A DNA stretch of 64,000 bases from Micrococcales bacterium (GCA_016703125.1 JADJCR010000004.1:402857-466856), one strand, 5' to 3'. Positions 18,200 to 29,231 are shown, counted from the stretch's first letter. Made by a program: numbers and translations. Notes: generated by a model not told the origin, from the letters alone.

Positions 18200-19180
18200 C
18201 TAGGACAGACCCGCAGCCGACTTGGCGTCCGCGTACGCGCTCTGCAGCTCCGCAGCCTGCTCGTCGTTCAGCGGGATGAACAGCGCCTGCTCCGCGATCT
18301 GCGCGTCGTTCTCCACGTAGTACTGAAGGAACGATGCGAACGCGGGGTTGGAGCCCAGGGCCTGGACCGACGGGTAGATGAACAGCGGCCGGCCCAGCGG
18401 GGCGTAGGAACCGTCCTGCACCGTCTCCGGGCTCGGGGTCACGCAGCCGTCGCCGTTGTCGATCTGCACCGCCTTGACCTTGTCCTGGTTCTCCTCGTAG
18501 TAGGTGTACCCGAAGTACCCCATGCCGCCGGTCGAGCCGGAGACACCGGTCACGATGACGTTGTCGTCCTCCGAGGGGGTGTAGTCGGTCCGGCTGGCAC
18601 CCTCCTCACCGTTAATGGCATCGGTGAAGTAGTCGAACGTGCCGGAGTCGGTACCCGGACCGAAGAGCTTGATCTCCTCATCGGGGAAGCTCGGGTCGAC
18701 CTGGTTCCAGTTGTTGACCTCGCTCTTGGGCTCCCAGATCCTATTGAGCTGCTCGACGGTCAGGCACTGGACGAAGTCGTTGGCCGGGTTGACCACCACG
18801 GTGAGCGCGTCGTTGGCGACCACCATCTCCTGGAAGTCGACGCCCGCGTCCTTGCAGTTGGCGGCCTCGTCGTCCTCGATCTCACGAGAGGCGTCGTTCA
18901 TGTCCGTCTCGCCGCGGCAGAACTTCTCGAAGCCACCGCCAGTGCCCGAGGTGCCCACCGTCACGTTGATGTCGGAGTTCGTCTCCTTGAACAGCTCCGC
19001 GGCTGCCGACGTCAGCGGCGCGACCGTTGAGCTCCCGTCGACGCGCACCGAACCGGAGGTGTTGCCCCCCTCGGCGGGTGTCGACTCCGTCGACGAGTTG
19101 TTGCTGCCGCCACATGCGGCGAGCGTGAGGGCGCCAGCGCACACCACGCCGGCGACCTTGATAGAACGGGCGATTCGCAC
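18200..19180 (-). CDS. pstS: phosphate-binding lipoprotein PstS
   Basis: A 326-residue periplasmic-type binding protein anchored by a lipidated Cys23 (signal peptide with LTLAAC lipobox). The mature part has the phosphate-binding elements DGSSTVAPL, GTSGTGGGFEKFCRGETD and GTDSGTFDYF. It is the first gene of pstSCAB and is expected to be the most strongly expressed under phosphate limitation; a PHO box lies upstream. Confidence 0.95.
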   Translation of the reverse strand: MRIARSIKVAGVVCAGALTLAACGGSNNSSTESTPAEGGNTSGSVRVDGSSTVAPLTSAAAELFKETNSDINVTVGTSGTGGGFEKFCRGETDMNDASREIEDDEAANCKDAGVDFQEMVVANDALTVVVNPANDFVQCLTVEQLNRIWEPKSEVNNWNQVDPSFPDEEIKLFGPGTDSGTFDYFTDAINGEEGASRTDYTPSEDDNVIVTGVSGSTGGMGYFGYTYYEENQDKVKAVQIDNGDGCVTPSPETVQDGSYAPLGRPLFIYPSVQALGSNPAFASFLQYYVENDAQIAEQALFIPLNDEQAAELQSAYADAKSAAGLS

Positions 19181-19255
19181 CGTTTCCCTCCCAATCTGTG
19201 AGTGTCATGTCTGACGTCTGTGACGCTAGGCAGGGCCGGTGACGTGGGGCTGAGT

Positions 19256-19277
19256 CCGTGGTGACGCGCCGGTGAAC
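19256..19277 (-). promoter_or_regulatory. PHO box upstream of pstS
   Basis: On the minus strand two 11-base direct repeat units, GTTCACCGGCG and CGTCACCACGG, follow each other about 75-97 bases before the pstS ATG. This fits the GTTCACC direct-repeat PhoP box of actinobacteria, with the second unit degenerate. PhoP activation under phosphate starvation is the expected role. Confidence 0.6.
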
Positions 19278-19387
19278 AGCCGACGACGCCACGGCGAAAG
19301 ATTCCGGTTGTCGCCGCGTGTTCACCAGGATGTTCCGGCAGCGTGAGCATTCCGTGATGGAACGTGGCAAAATTCGCCGGCACTGCC

Positions 19388-20269
19388 TCAGAAGGCGGCG
19401 ATGTGCTCCACGACGCCAATGCCGCGATGGAAGACCAGTGCCGCACCGGGGGCCAGTGCCCGCGACGGCATCCGGATGCCGAGCCGCTCGGCCACGTGCT
19501 TGATGACCGGCGGGAGGACCGGCCGGTGGGTGCACACCACCACGGGCGCGGCGTCGGCCAGGATCTGGTCGACGCGCATGAATGCGGCGGTCTGGGAGGA
19601 CGTGAAGCCCTCCTCGCTCAGCAGCGGTTCGTGGGCAACGGTGGCATGACGGCGGTGCGCGAACGGGCGCACGGTGTCCAGGCAGCGCGCAGAATCCGAC
19701 GAGTGCACCTTGCGCACGCCGAAGGCCACCAGGACATCTGCGAGCCGCTCGGCGTGCGCGGCACCCGCGGCGGTCAGCGGGCGCTCGGCATCAACGGGAC
19801 CGCGGTAGTCGCCGCGCCGCATCGCCTCGGTGTGCCGGAGCAGGACGAACGGTGACGTGAGCGGTTGTGCCAGCGCCTCCCGCACCAGATCGCCGTCGCG
19901 GGGGTAGCTGAGCATGGCCATCGCCGGCTCCGGCGGCAACCACCGGATCTCGTCGATCTCCTTGTTGGGCGTGAAACCCGGGCCGCCAGGATGCTCCCGG
20001 CCGACCCAGTAGTGCACCGACTTGGGGCGGGCCTCCACGCGGTAGTGCTGGGTGGCCAGGGGGGCGCCGAGCACCACGTCGCTGCCGGTCTCCTCGATGG
20101 TCTCCCGCCGGGCGGCGACCACTTCGTTCTCCCCCGGGTCGAGTTTGCCCTTCGGCAGCGACCAGTCGTTCTGGCGCGGCCGGTGCAACACGCAGACCAG
20201 CGGACCCTCCGCCCCGTCGCGCAGCAGCACGACACCGGCGGCCCGGATGGGCCCGGTGGACTTGGCCAT
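19388..20269 (-). CDS. mutT1: NUDIX hydrolase-histidine phosphatase fusion (MutT1-like)
   Basis: A 293-residue two-domain protein like mycobacterial MutT1. The N-terminal NUDIX domain has the box GKLDPGENEVVAARRETIEE plus TGS; the C-terminal histidine phosphatase domain begins VLLRHTEA (about residue 142) with a later STOP-like CTHRPVLPP. The family hydrolyses 8-oxo-(d)GTP, diadenosine polyphosphates or similar nucleotides. Its ATG overlaps the CYTH-CHAD gene stop by ATGA, placing it in the ppk operon. Confidence 0.88.
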   Translation of the reverse strand: MAKSTGPIRAAGVVLLRDGAEGPLVCVLHRPRQNDWSLPKGKLDPGENEVVAARRETIEETGSDVVLGAPLATQHYRVEARPKSVHYWVGREHPGGPGFTPNKEIDEIRWLPPEPAMAMLSYPRDGDLVREALAQPLTSPFVLLRHTEAMRRGDYRGPVDAERPLTAAGAAHAERLADVLVAFGVRKVHSSDSARCLDTVRPFAHRRHATVAHEPLLSEEGFTSSQTAAFMRVDQILADAAPVVVCTHRPVLPPVIKHVAERLGIRMPSRALAPGAALVFHRGIGVVEHIAAF

Positions 20270-21996
20270 CAGCCGAGCCCGGCCTTCTTGTGCGCCTTGC
20301 GCACTCCCGGCCAGATCTCCACGAAGTCGTTGCGGGCGAACAACTCCTGCTCGAACTCGAACTCGTGCAGCAGACCCAGGCTGAAACCGGACAGACCGTC
20401 GATGCCGGAGCCGGCCGCCAGCGTCTTGAGGGTCTGCTGTGCCACCCAGGCGTCCTGGTGCTCCCCCAGCACCTCGGTGACCCCGGACAGCGCCTTCGCG
20501 AACCGCTTCACGTGCTCACCCATCACCGGCGCCACCGCCTCCGCGGCATACCGGGCCTTCTTGGCGCGGATGCGTGCCTCGTGCCAGTCGTCAGAGGGCC
20601 CGTCGAGACGCAGGTGCTTGACCTCCTTGGCCAGTTTGTTCCAGGCCTTGTCGACCAATGGCGGCAGGACCTCCCCGGCAGGTGCCTGCGCGGTGGGATT
20701 CAGCCGCGGGGCCCGTGCCGCGTCGACCAGGTCGTCGAGGAACAGCCGGTAACGTTTCGAGAGCATCGCGTTCAAGGCATGGTCGCGGGCGTCGTGCCAC
20801 TGACCCGACAGCGCGGGATCGACGACGGCCCGGATCAAGCCGGCGAAGTCCTCCCCCACCTCGTCGGCGTGCAGGTCGATGCGTGCCTGCAGCACCTCGG
20901 TGTCCCGGCTGACGCCGAGTTCCCCGGCGATCCAGCCGAGTTCGGTGCGTAGCGCCTCGGCCCATTCCACGTCGAGCATGGGCTCGAACACCTTCAGGCC
21001 ACTGCGCAGGCGGCGTGCAGCCACCCGCATCTGATGCACGCTGTCGGGAAGATCGCGGCGCACGCGCACGTCCTGCAGCAGGAAGGCCCGGGCGTGCCGG
21101 CGGATGTGCGCGGTGACTGCCGCGCCCGCTGGATCCTCGGGGCCCACGATCTGCGGCTCGGGGACGTCCGGCGGCTCCTGGATCACCGGGCCCAGCACCG
21201 CGATGGTGCGCGCCGTGGTGCCAGGCACAGCACCGCCGGCCACCAGCGCGTCGACGACGGGCGCCAGCGGGGCGCCCTCCACCCGCGGTTCGATCTCGAT
21301 CTCCCGGAAGCGTGCGGCCACGTGTTCGCCGTCCAGGACAGAGACCGTGTCGTCGATGACCTGGCCGAAGACCTTCCCGTCGGCCCCGGTCAGCGAATAC
21401 GGCGTGCGCTCCAGGCGCAGGGTGGCGACCGCTTTCAGCGGCCCGCGGCGTGAGAACGCGAGGACCAGGTCGGCGAGCTCACCGGGCACCTCGCCGGCGG
21501 CTCCCGCGGACAGCGGCAGGCGCACCTGCTCGGGCTGACCGTCCATGCCGTCGACCGGCAGACTGAGGTGCCAACCCGCGTCCGCCCCCCCTTCGCGGCG
21601 CAGCAGTGTGGCGCCCCAACGGGCCAGCCGCAGGTCGTCGGTGTCGTGGTACACGGCGGTGAGGGTGCGCGTGGCCTGCCGCTTGGTCCGCGTGACCACC
21701 GTGGTGGCCGCCGTCAGGTCTGGCAGCCGGAACAACCCGTGCACCCGCAGGGTCCGCTGATCTGCCGGGAGTGGCTCCGGTGCGTTCTCGGGCTGTCCGC
21801 CGTCCTCGTCGTCCACCTGCGGCGGCTCCAGTCCGGCCTCCGCGTGGTCGATGGTCACCACGTCCACCGGCGGAGAGACCTCGACCTTCTGCTCCGGCGG
21901 CGGGAACACCTCGTCCTCGGGATCGTCGGGCAACTGCGCCACGCGCGTGTCCGGCGGCGTCGGATCCTCCAGCGTCTCGTCGTCCCCCTCGCCCAT
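20269..21996 (-). CDS. CYTH-CHAD domain protein
   Basis: A 575-residue protein with an acidic, Pro-rich N-terminus, a CYTH triphosphate-tunnel domain (about 90-290; DGKVFGQVIDDTVSVLDG and FREIEIEP show the acidic strand pattern) and a C-terminal CHAD domain (about 310-560) rich in conserved His/Arg, including HQMRVAARRLRSGLKVFEP and ARIRAKKARYAAEA. CHAD domains bind polyphosphate, and the gene follows ppk directly. The ATG at 21996 is chosen because GGAGG lies 9 bases before it; a GTG at 22005 overlaps the ppk stop. A role in polyphosphate binding or granule organisation fits the context. Confidence 0.85.
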   Translation of the reverse strand: MGEGDDETLEDPTPPDTRVAQLPDDPEDEVFPPPEQKVEVSPPVDVVTIDHAEAGLEPPQVDDEDGGQPENAPEPLPADQRTLRVHGLFRLPDLTAATTVVTRTKRQATRTLTAVYHDTDDLRLARWGATLLRREGGADAGWHLSLPVDGMDGQPEQVRLPLSAGAAGEVPGELADLVLAFSRRGPLKAVATLRLERTPYSLTGADGKVFGQVIDDTVSVLDGEHVAARFREIEIEPRVEGAPLAPVVDALVAGGAVPGTTARTIAVLGPVIQEPPDVPEPQIVGPEDPAGAAVTAHIRRHARAFLLQDVRVRRDLPDSVHQMRVAARRLRSGLKVFEPMLDVEWAEALRTELGWIAGELGVSRDTEVLQARIDLHADEVGEDFAGLIRAVVDPALSGQWHDARDHALNAMLSKRYRLFLDDLVDAARAPRLNPTAQAPAGEVLPPLVDKAWNKLAKEVKHLRLDGPSDDWHEARIRAKKARYAAEAVAPVMGEHVKRFAKALSGVTEVLGEHQDAWVAQQTLKTLAAGSGIDGLSGFSLGLLHEFEFEQELFARNDFVEIWPGVRKAHKKAGLG

Positions 21997-22001
21997 ATGC
22001 G

Positions 22002-24098
<2,097 letters not shown>

Positions 24099-24131
24099 GC
24101 CCCAAGGTTGCCAGAAGAAGGCCCGTTCGCG

Positions 24132-25028
24132 TCAGTGAGAGCCGAACGCGTACTGAACGTCGCAGTCCGCGCGGGTGAAGCCGAGGCGCTCGTACATCGC
24201 CACCGCGGCATGATTGTCGACGTCCACGTAGAGCATCACCGTGCGCAGACCCAGACCCTGCAGATGGTGCAGTCCCGCCGCGGTCAGCGCGCGGCCCAGG
24301 CCGGTGCCCCGAGCGCGATCCGCCACGGCCAGCACATACACCTCTCCGGTGCGCTCGTGCGCGTGACCCTCGCCGCCGTGCACCTTGGTCCAGTGGAAGC
24401 CGGCCAGTCCCTCGTCGTCGAATGCCAGCAGGAAACCCCGGGGGTCGAACCAGGGCTGGGCCAGGCGTTGTGCCAGATCGGCGGCGGTCCATGAACCCTG
24501 GTCGGGGAGGTCGGCGAAGGCCTGTGCATTCAGGCTCAACCAGTCGGCCTCGTCGCCGGCGCGGAATGCTCGCACCGTGATCCCCGCCGGTGGGGACACG
24601 TCAGGCACGTCGTGCAACGGGCGGGTGTACCGGCACAAGCCACGCACCGCGACCATCCCCGCCTCCCGTGCCAGGGCGGCCGCGGCGGCCAGTTCCCCGT
24701 GCGCCCAGATCCGGACCCCGGGCCCGGCTTGCGCGAGTACCTCGGCGAGCAGCTGCCTGCCGAGACCCTGGCCGCGAGCAGCGGGATCCACGAGGAACTC
24801 CGCCACGGGCTGCTCGTCGCCGGACACGTAGGCATACCCGACGATGTCGCCCTGGGAGCGTGCGAGCCCGTGCCGGTCCCGCTGGCCGCCGCCGGAACGC
24901 AGGTGGAGGTAGGTGTGCTCCGACAGCGCGGACACCCCGTCGGTGGCGAGCGCCCGGTCCAGGATCGCGTCGACCTCCTCGATGTCCTTCGCTGACACCC
25001 GGGAGGACCACCGGATGGCACAGTTCAC
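24132..25028 (-). CDS. mshD: mycothiol synthase
   Basis: A 298-residue protein with two tandem GNAT domains, catalysing the last step of mycothiol synthesis: acetylation of Cys-GlcN-Ins by acetyl-CoA. The C-terminal active domain shows GEVYVLAVADRARGTGLGRA (acetyl-CoA loop) and LYVDVDNHAAVAMYERLGF. The GTG start overlaps the glnR stop by GTGA. The glnR-mshD neighbourhood is conserved in actinobacteria, and a mycoredoxin gene at 29.2 kb uses the same thiol. Confidence 0.92.
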   Translation of the reverse strand: MNCAIRWSSRVSAKDIEEVDAILDRALATDGVSALSEHTYLHLRSGGGQRDRHGLARSQGDIVGYAYVSGDEQPVAEFLVDPAARGQGLGRQLLAEVLAQAGPGVRIWAHGELAAAAALAREAGMVAVRGLCRYTRPLHDVPDVSPPAGITVRAFRAGDEADWLSLNAQAFADLPDQGSWTAADLAQRLAQPWFDPRGFLLAFDDEGLAGFHWTKVHGGEGHAHERTGEVYVLAVADRARGTGLGRALTAAGLHHLQGLGLRTVMLYVDVDNHAAVAMYERLGFTRADCDVQYAFGSH

Positions 25029-25723
25029 TCGCTGAACTCCGGCTCGCGGTCGGCGCGTGGTGGGACCAGGCGGTAGCCGACGTTGCGCACCGTGCCGATC
25101 AGCCCCTCATACTCCGGGCCGAGCTTGGCCCGCAGTCGCCGCACGTGCACATCGACGGTGCGGGTGCCGCCGAAGTAGTCGTATCCCCAGACCTCCTGCA
25201 GCAGTTGCTGGCGGGTGAACACCCGGCCCGGATGCTGGGACAGGTACTTCAACAACTCGAATTCCTTGTAGGTGAGGTCCAGCAGCCGGCCCCGGACCGT
25301 CGCCGTGTAACTGCTCTCATTGATGAGCAGCTCGCCGTGCTGGATCTCCGGGCCGGTCTCCTGGTCGGTCTGGGCCTGCCGGCCCACCGCCAGCCGGAAA
25401 CGGGCTTCAACCTCACCCGGACCCGCCGTGTCGAGCACGATGTCGTCCACGCCCCAGTCTGCGGACACCGCTGCGAGGCCGCCTTCGGTGACGATGAGTA
25501 GTACCGGCAGGTCCGATCCCGTGGCGCGGATGACACGGCACAGGCTGCGGACCCCGGGTAGGTCCCGGCGACCGTCGACGAGCAGCAGATCGGCCGCTGG
25601 GGCGTTCAGCAGGGCCCCGGCGTCGGCGGGCAGAATCCGGATCTGATGGGCCAGCAGACCGAGCGCGGGCAGCACGTGATCGCTGGGCTCGACCGCGTCG
25701 GTCATCAGCAGGACACTGCTCAC
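25025..25723 (-). CDS. glnR: GlnR-type OmpR-family response regulator
   Basis: A 232-residue orphan regulator. The receiver domain (1-115) keeps DLLLVDGRRD, with the Asp of the usual phosphorylation site, but lacks the full acidic pocket and starts SSVLLMTDAVEPS as in actinobacterial GlnR, which works unphosphorylated. The C-terminal winged helix has LTYKEFELLKYLSQHPGRVF, REQL-like TRQQLLQEVWGYDY and GTRTVDVHVRRLRAKL. Together with the adjacent mshD this supports GlnR, the global nitrogen regulator. No histidine kinase is adjacent. Confidence 0.85.
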   Translation of the reverse strand: MSSVLLMTDAVEPSDHVLPALGLLAHQIRILPADAGALLNAPAADLLLVDGRRDLPGVRSLCRVIRATGSDLPVLLIVTEGGLAAVSADWGVDDIVLDTAGPGEVEARFRLAVGRQAQTDQETGPEIQHGELLINESSYTATVRGRLLDLTYKEFELLKYLSQHPGRVFTRQQLLQEVWGYDYFGGTRTVDVHVRRLRAKLGPEYEGLIGTVRNVGYRLVPPRADREPEFSE

Positions 25724-25785
25724 TGGCCACCTCCGACCGTTCCCACGATATTCCAGGGGGGCTGTGCTGTGGCGCGCGGCAGTGC

Positions 25786-26199
25786 TCAGGCCGGGATGAC
25801 CTGGCCGAGTGCAGCGATGACGTCGGCTTTGCGGGGCTGCCCGGCGGCCCGGGTCACGATTGCCCCTTCGGCGTCGAGCACCAGCACAGTGGGGGTGCGC
25901 GAGACGTTCAGCTCCCGGGCCAGCTCCAGGTGCTCCTCCACATCGAGGTCGAGGTGTCGCACGCCCGGGATCATCTGCGCGACCTCACCGAGGATCCTGC
26001 GCGTGGCCCGGCACGGGGCACAGAAGGCCGACGTGAACTGCACCAGGGTGGCGCGTTCCCCCAGGTCAGCTCCGACCCGTTCCGCAGTCAGCCGACCGGA
26101 CTCACCTCGCTGACTCATTCGGCCATCCACCTTCGCGCGCCATAGGCCGAAGGCGGCGAGCAGCACCGCCACCGCGACCAGAATCCACACACCCGACAT
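25786..26199 (-). CDS. membrane-anchored thioredoxin-fold protein (ThiX-like)
   Basis: A 137-residue protein with one N-terminal membrane helix (SGVWILVAVAVLLAAFGLW) and a thioredoxin domain with active site FTSAFCAPCRATRRIL. The CAPC motif and cis-Pro region VSRTPTVLVLDAEG are intact. Starts at 26220 or 26250 are possible; 26199 is chosen as it puts the helix at the very N-terminus. It is divergent from the DUF4395 gene and corresponds in position to mycobacterial thiX near glnR. Confidence 0.8.
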   Translation of the reverse strand: MSGVWILVAVAVLLAAFGLWRAKVDGRMSQRGESGRLTAERVGADLGERATLVQFTSAFCAPCRATRRILGEVAQMIPGVRHLDLDVEEHLELARELNVSRTPTVLVLDAEGAIVTRAAGQPRKADVIAALGQVIPA

Positions 26200-26317
26200 G
26201 TTGGGCGAAACACCTCCCATGACCAGGACATTCCACCGACCCGCGTACATTGGACCCAGATCATGCGTGGGAATACCTGTTGTTCACTGCCAGGTTCCTT
26301 ACATTACCCCGATACCT

Positions 26318-26815
26318 GTGAGCGAGGGACTCGTGATCGATCCCCGCGGCACCCGGTTCTCCGCCGCCATCACCGCCATCGTCCTGGCCGTCGTCCTGCT
26401 CACGTACCCCGGGCCGGTGGCCGCGGTTCTGCTGAGCGTGCAGACGCTTGTGTTCGCGTTCTCGGCCATCCTCGGCCCGAACGCGCAGCCCTACGGCTGG
26501 GTGTTCCGCAAGGCGGTCCGCCCGCGCCTGTCCGCCCCCAAGCATCTCGAGGACCCCCTGCCGCCGCAGTTCGCACAGGCGGTGGGCCTCGTCTTCGCCC
26601 TGGCGGCGAGCATCAGCATGTTGCTGGCCTGGCAGCCCGGGGTGTACGTCTTCACCGGCTTCGCGCTGTTCGCCGCCTCCCTCAACGCCATCTTCGGCTT
26701 CTGCCTCGGCTGCGAGATCTACCTGCGGATCCGCAAGCTCATCCCCAGCAAGGCCATGCCCGCTCCCAGCGGCGAGCGCGTGCTGAACCTGACCGACCTG
26801 CGCACCCGGGCCTGA
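26318..26815 (+). CDS. DUF4395 membrane protein
   Basis: A 165-residue protein with four predicted helices in two hairpins and the family features VIDPRGTRFSAAITAIVL, FGPNAQPYGW-like LGPNAQPYGWVFRK, and the cysteine pair FGFCLGCEIYLR in the last helix. DUF4395 proteins sit beside thioredoxin-fold genes in many actinobacteria, as here with the divergent gene, which suggests a DsbD-like role in thiol exchange; this is inference. GTG at 26318 is chosen; GTG at 26333 has a closer GAGGGA site. Confidence 0.75.
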   Translation: MSEGLVIDPRGTRFSAAITAIVLAVVLLTYPGPVAAVLLSVQTLVFAFSAILGPNAQPYGWVFRKAVRPRLSAPKHLEDPLPPQFAQAVGLVFALAASISMLLAWQPGVYVFTGFALFAASLNAIFGFCLGCEIYLRIRKLIPSKAMPAPSGERVLNLTDLRTRA

Positions 26816-26816
26816 C

Positions 26817-27152
26817 ATGCCGCGCCTGGTGGTGCAGTTGACCACCGACGACGCGGAGAAGGTCGCGACCGCACTCACCATCGCCATGACCGCGGCGGCG
26901 GCCGGCGCGCAGGTGGACCTCTGGTTGTCCGGCCCAGCGACGCTGCTGGCGGTGCCTGACCGGGAGCCCGACGTCGGCCTGGACCACGCGCCGGACGCGC
27001 AGCAGGGGCTCGATGCGGTGGCCGGGGTCCACGTCTGCAGCCAGTGTGCAGCCCGCAGGGGCCTCACCGCCGCGGACCTGCGGCCGGGGGCCGACATCGC
27101 CGGCGCCACATCGCTGGTGGAGCAGCTGCTGGCCGGTGACACCGCACCGTGA
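26817..27152 (+). CDS. DsrE-family protein
   Basis: A 111-residue protein beginning MPRLVVQLTTDDAEKVATAL with the small alpha/beta DsrE-like fold pattern and one Cys pair in HVCSQCAARRG, placed where DsrE/F-like sulfur carriers have theirs. The ATG is one base after the DUF4395 stop, so the genes are cotranscribed. Its neighbours (thioredoxin, DUF4395, Fur) suggest a sulfur or redox role; the exact partner is unknown. Confidence 0.6.
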   Translation: MPRLVVQLTTDDAEKVATALTIAMTAAAAGAQVDLWLSGPATLLAVPDREPDVGLDHAPDAQQGLDAVAGVHVCSQCAARRGLTAADLRPGADIAGATSLVEQLLAGDTAP

Positions 27153-27185
27153 CCTACTGAGGCGCGGACCCGCAAGCAACGACTA

Positions 27186-27191
27186 GGCTGT
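27186..27191 (+). promoter_or_regulatory. -10-like hexamer for the small membrane protein
   Basis: TAGGCT ends 4-5 bases before the ATG of the 32-residue ORF, too close for a normal leader, so the mRNA could be leaderless, a common mode in actinobacteria. The -35 region is not clear. Confidence 0.35.
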
Positions 27192-27195
27192 ACCC

Positions 27196-27294
27196 ATGAC
27201 CGAGCTCTTCTTCACGTCCCTGCTCGTGCTGGTGGCGGTGTTCATCGGATGGTTCGCCGTCTACGTCATCTACCGGCTGGTCAAGAGCGAATAG
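27196..27294 (+). CDS. 32-residue single-helix membrane protein
   Basis: A short ORF: ATG, MTELFFTSLLVLVAVFIGWF, a few more hydrophobic residues, then RLVKSE and TAG. It is one transmembrane helix with an acidic start and a positively charged cytosolic tail. The TAG stop shares its G with the GTG start of the nitrobindin-like gene, a sign of real translation and coupling. No family is recognised. It lies in the DsrE-nitrobindin-fur operon. Confidence 0.6.
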   Translation: MTELFFTSLLVLVAVFIGWFAVYVIYRLVKSE

Positions 27295-27803
27295 TGGATG
27301 TGCCCGAGGAACTCCTGCCCCTGTCGTGGCTGATCGGCCAGTGGGTGGGGGTGGGCACCGGCCAGTATCCGACGAGCGAGGACTTCCGGTTCGGCCAGGA
27401 GATCTGGTGCAGTTGTGACGGCCGGCCGTTCCTGGCGATGCACTCGCGGGCGTGGATCCTTGACGAGCAGGGCGACCGGGTCCGGCCCAGCGCGATGGAG
27501 TCGGCGTTCTTCCGGCCCCGCCCGGACAACGAGTTCGAGGCGCTGTTCACCCACCCGACTGGCTACGCCGAGGTCTGGCACGGCAAGGTCACGGTCTCGG
27601 ACATCCGGGACGCGAAGATCACCCGGGCCAGCTTGGAGATGACCACCGACTCGGTCATGCGCACCGCCAGCGCCAAGGAGTACGTCGGCGGCCAACGGCT
27701 GTACGGCCTGGTTGCCGACGGGGACCTGGCCTGGACGTTCGACATGTCAGCCGTGGGCCAGCCACTGGGCAACCATCTGGCCGCCAAACTCAAGCGCGTG
27801 TGA
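27294..27803 (+). CDS. nitrobindin-like heme-binding protein (Rv0813c/FABP-like)
   Basis: A 169-residue beta-barrel protein. It has the nitrobindin signature GxWxGxGxGxYP (GQWVGVGTGQYP, near residue 15), then EDFRFGQEIWCSCDGRPFL. Members bind ferric heme and isomerise peroxynitrite or bind nitric oxide. The start GTG (VDVPEELLPLSWL) overlaps the preceding stop by one base, and the 3' end overlaps the fur start. The proximal heme His expected near the C-terminus is probably in LGNHLAAKLKRV. Confidence 0.82.
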   Translation: MDVPEELLPLSWLIGQWVGVGTGQYPTSEDFRFGQEIWCSCDGRPFLAMHSRAWILDEQGDRVRPSAMESAFFRPRPDNEFEALFTHPTGYAEVWHGKVTVSDIRDAKITRASLEMTTDSVMRTASAKEYVGGQRLYGLVADGDLAWTFDMSAVGQPLGNHLAAKLKRV

Positions 27804-28218
27804 GCGAGCAGTTCGAGTCCCGGCTGCGGGACCACGGGTACCGCCTCACCGGCCAGCGCCGGGAGGTCTGGGAGGCCGTGGAGCGCCTGCGGCACGCCAC
27901 CCCGGACCAGATCGCCGCGGAACTGGCTGACGTCGACACCTCTACGGTGTACCGCGCCCTGGATGTTCTCGTGGAGGTGGGCCTGATCACCCACACCCAC
28001 ATCGGCCACGGACCGCCCGTCTACCACGCCGTGGACCCCACCCCACACTTGCATCTGGTCTGCCAGCGGTGCGGGGCGCAGGACAAAGCGCGGACATCGC
28101 CCTGGCGGCCGGGCTGCTGGCGGCCCTGCAGGCCGAGCACGGTTTCGCCGCCGACCTGGACTACATGGCGCTGCCCGGGTGGTGCGCGCAGTGCCGCGCT
28201 GAACACGATGCGACCTGA
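27800..28218 (+). CDS. Fur-family metalloregulator, frameshifted as assembled
   Basis: A Fur/Zur-type regulator of 139 residues if one base is restored near 28088-28093. The first frame gives the winged helix (LRDHGYRLTGQRREVWEAVE, TSTVYRALDVLVEVGLITH) and the dimerisation start HLHLVCQRCGAQ. The +1 frame then gives DIALAAGLLAALQAEHGF, LPGWCAQCRAEHDAT and a stop, completing the second zinc CxxC. As assembled the frame runs into ygfZ, producing a false Fur-YgfZ fusion. Which metal it senses is unclear; its operon deals with heme, thiols and Fe-S maturation. Confidence 0.8.
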
Positions 28219-29194
28219 CGGAAACATCATGGGGCCCGTCGGCGTTGTACAGGGCATGACCCATTTCGGCGATCCCTTCACCGAGCAGAAGCTGCTCGTG
28301 GCCGGCGAGGGCTGGGTGGGTCTGGACCGCGCGGTCCTGACCCTCACCGGTGGCGACCGGGTGACGTGGCTGGACTCACTGACCTCCCACCGCATCGAGG
28401 CGGGCACGAGCACGCAGGCCCTGATCCTCGACCCGCACGGCCACATCGAGCACGACCTGCACGTAGTCGACGATGGCACGACGACGTGGTTGATCGTCGC
28501 CGCCGACACCTCCGAGGCCTTGCGCGACCACCTCGACCGGATGCGGTTCCTGGCAGACGTGGTCGTCAGCGATGTCAGTGACACCTTCGACGTGGTGTGG
28601 ATCCCCCGCCGCGAGCCATTCGGGGAACACCCCACCTGGCTGGTGCCGCTGGAGTACGCCGGGCTCGGCTGGACGCCGGCGGGTTCGGATCGCGGTGGCT
28701 CGGCGAGCAAGTACGTACCCTCCCGCCCGGACCGCTTGATCGGCGCCGAGGTCGTGATGGCCCGCGGCGAGCGTCCGCAGGGTCCGGAGTGCGGGACCTG
28801 GGCGCTGGAGGCGTTGCGGATCGCCGCCGGCGTGCCCCGGGTCGGGGCCGACACCGACCACAAGTCACTGCCGCACGAACTGGGGCTCATCGGTCCCGCG
28901 GTGCACCTGGCCAAAGGGTGCTACCGCGGCCAGGAGACCGTGGCCCGGTTGCACAACATGGGCCGGCCGCCGCGGCGACTGGTGCTCCTGCACTTCGACG
29001 GGGCCCTGCCGGATGCGGGGGCGGACCTCATGGCCGATGATCGAGTAGTCGGACGTGTCGGCTCGGTGGCCCAGCACTACGAACTCGGGCCGATCGGACT
29101 CGGTGTCGTCAAGCGCTCAGTGGATGTGAGCACCACGCTGCGCGCCGAGGGCATCGCCGCGTCCCAGGAACCGGTGGTCGCAGCAACGTTGTGA
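28208..29194 (+). CDS. ygfZ: tRNA-modifying / Fe-S maturation protein YgfZ
   Basis: A 328-residue folate-binding protein of the GcvT-like YgfZ family, assisting repair or assembly of Fe-S enzymes. The hallmark KGCYRGQETVARLHNMG is present. The N-terminus (LTLTGGDRVTWLDSLTSHR) matches the family. The ATG at 28208 lies inside the last codons of fur, so the two overlap; 28229 is another in-frame ATG. Confidence 0.88.
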   Translation: MRPDGNIMGPVGVVQGMTHFGDPFTEQKLLVAGEGWVGLDRAVLTLTGGDRVTWLDSLTSHRIEAGTSTQALILDPHGHIEHDLHVVDDGTTTWLIVAADTSEALRDHLDRMRFLADVVVSDVSDTFDVVWIPRREPFGEHPTWLVPLEYAGLGWTPAGSDRGGSASKYVPSRPDRLIGAEVVMARGERPQGPECGTWALEALRIAAGVPRVGADTDHKSLPHELGLIGPAVHLAKGCYRGQETVARLHNMGRPPRRLVLLHFDGALPDAGADLMADDRVVGRVGSVAQHYELGPIGLGVVKRSVDVSTTLRAEGIAASQEPVVAATL

Positions 29195-29231
29195 ACCCTC
29201 GAGCACAACGCGAAGGAACAGGAAGGCACGC

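Noticed and set aside
27800..29194. A 464-residue Fur-YgfZ fusion protein
   Set aside because: The Fur C-terminus, including its CxxC, is present in the +1 frame up to its own stop at 28218, so the fusion comes from a one-base loss near 28090.
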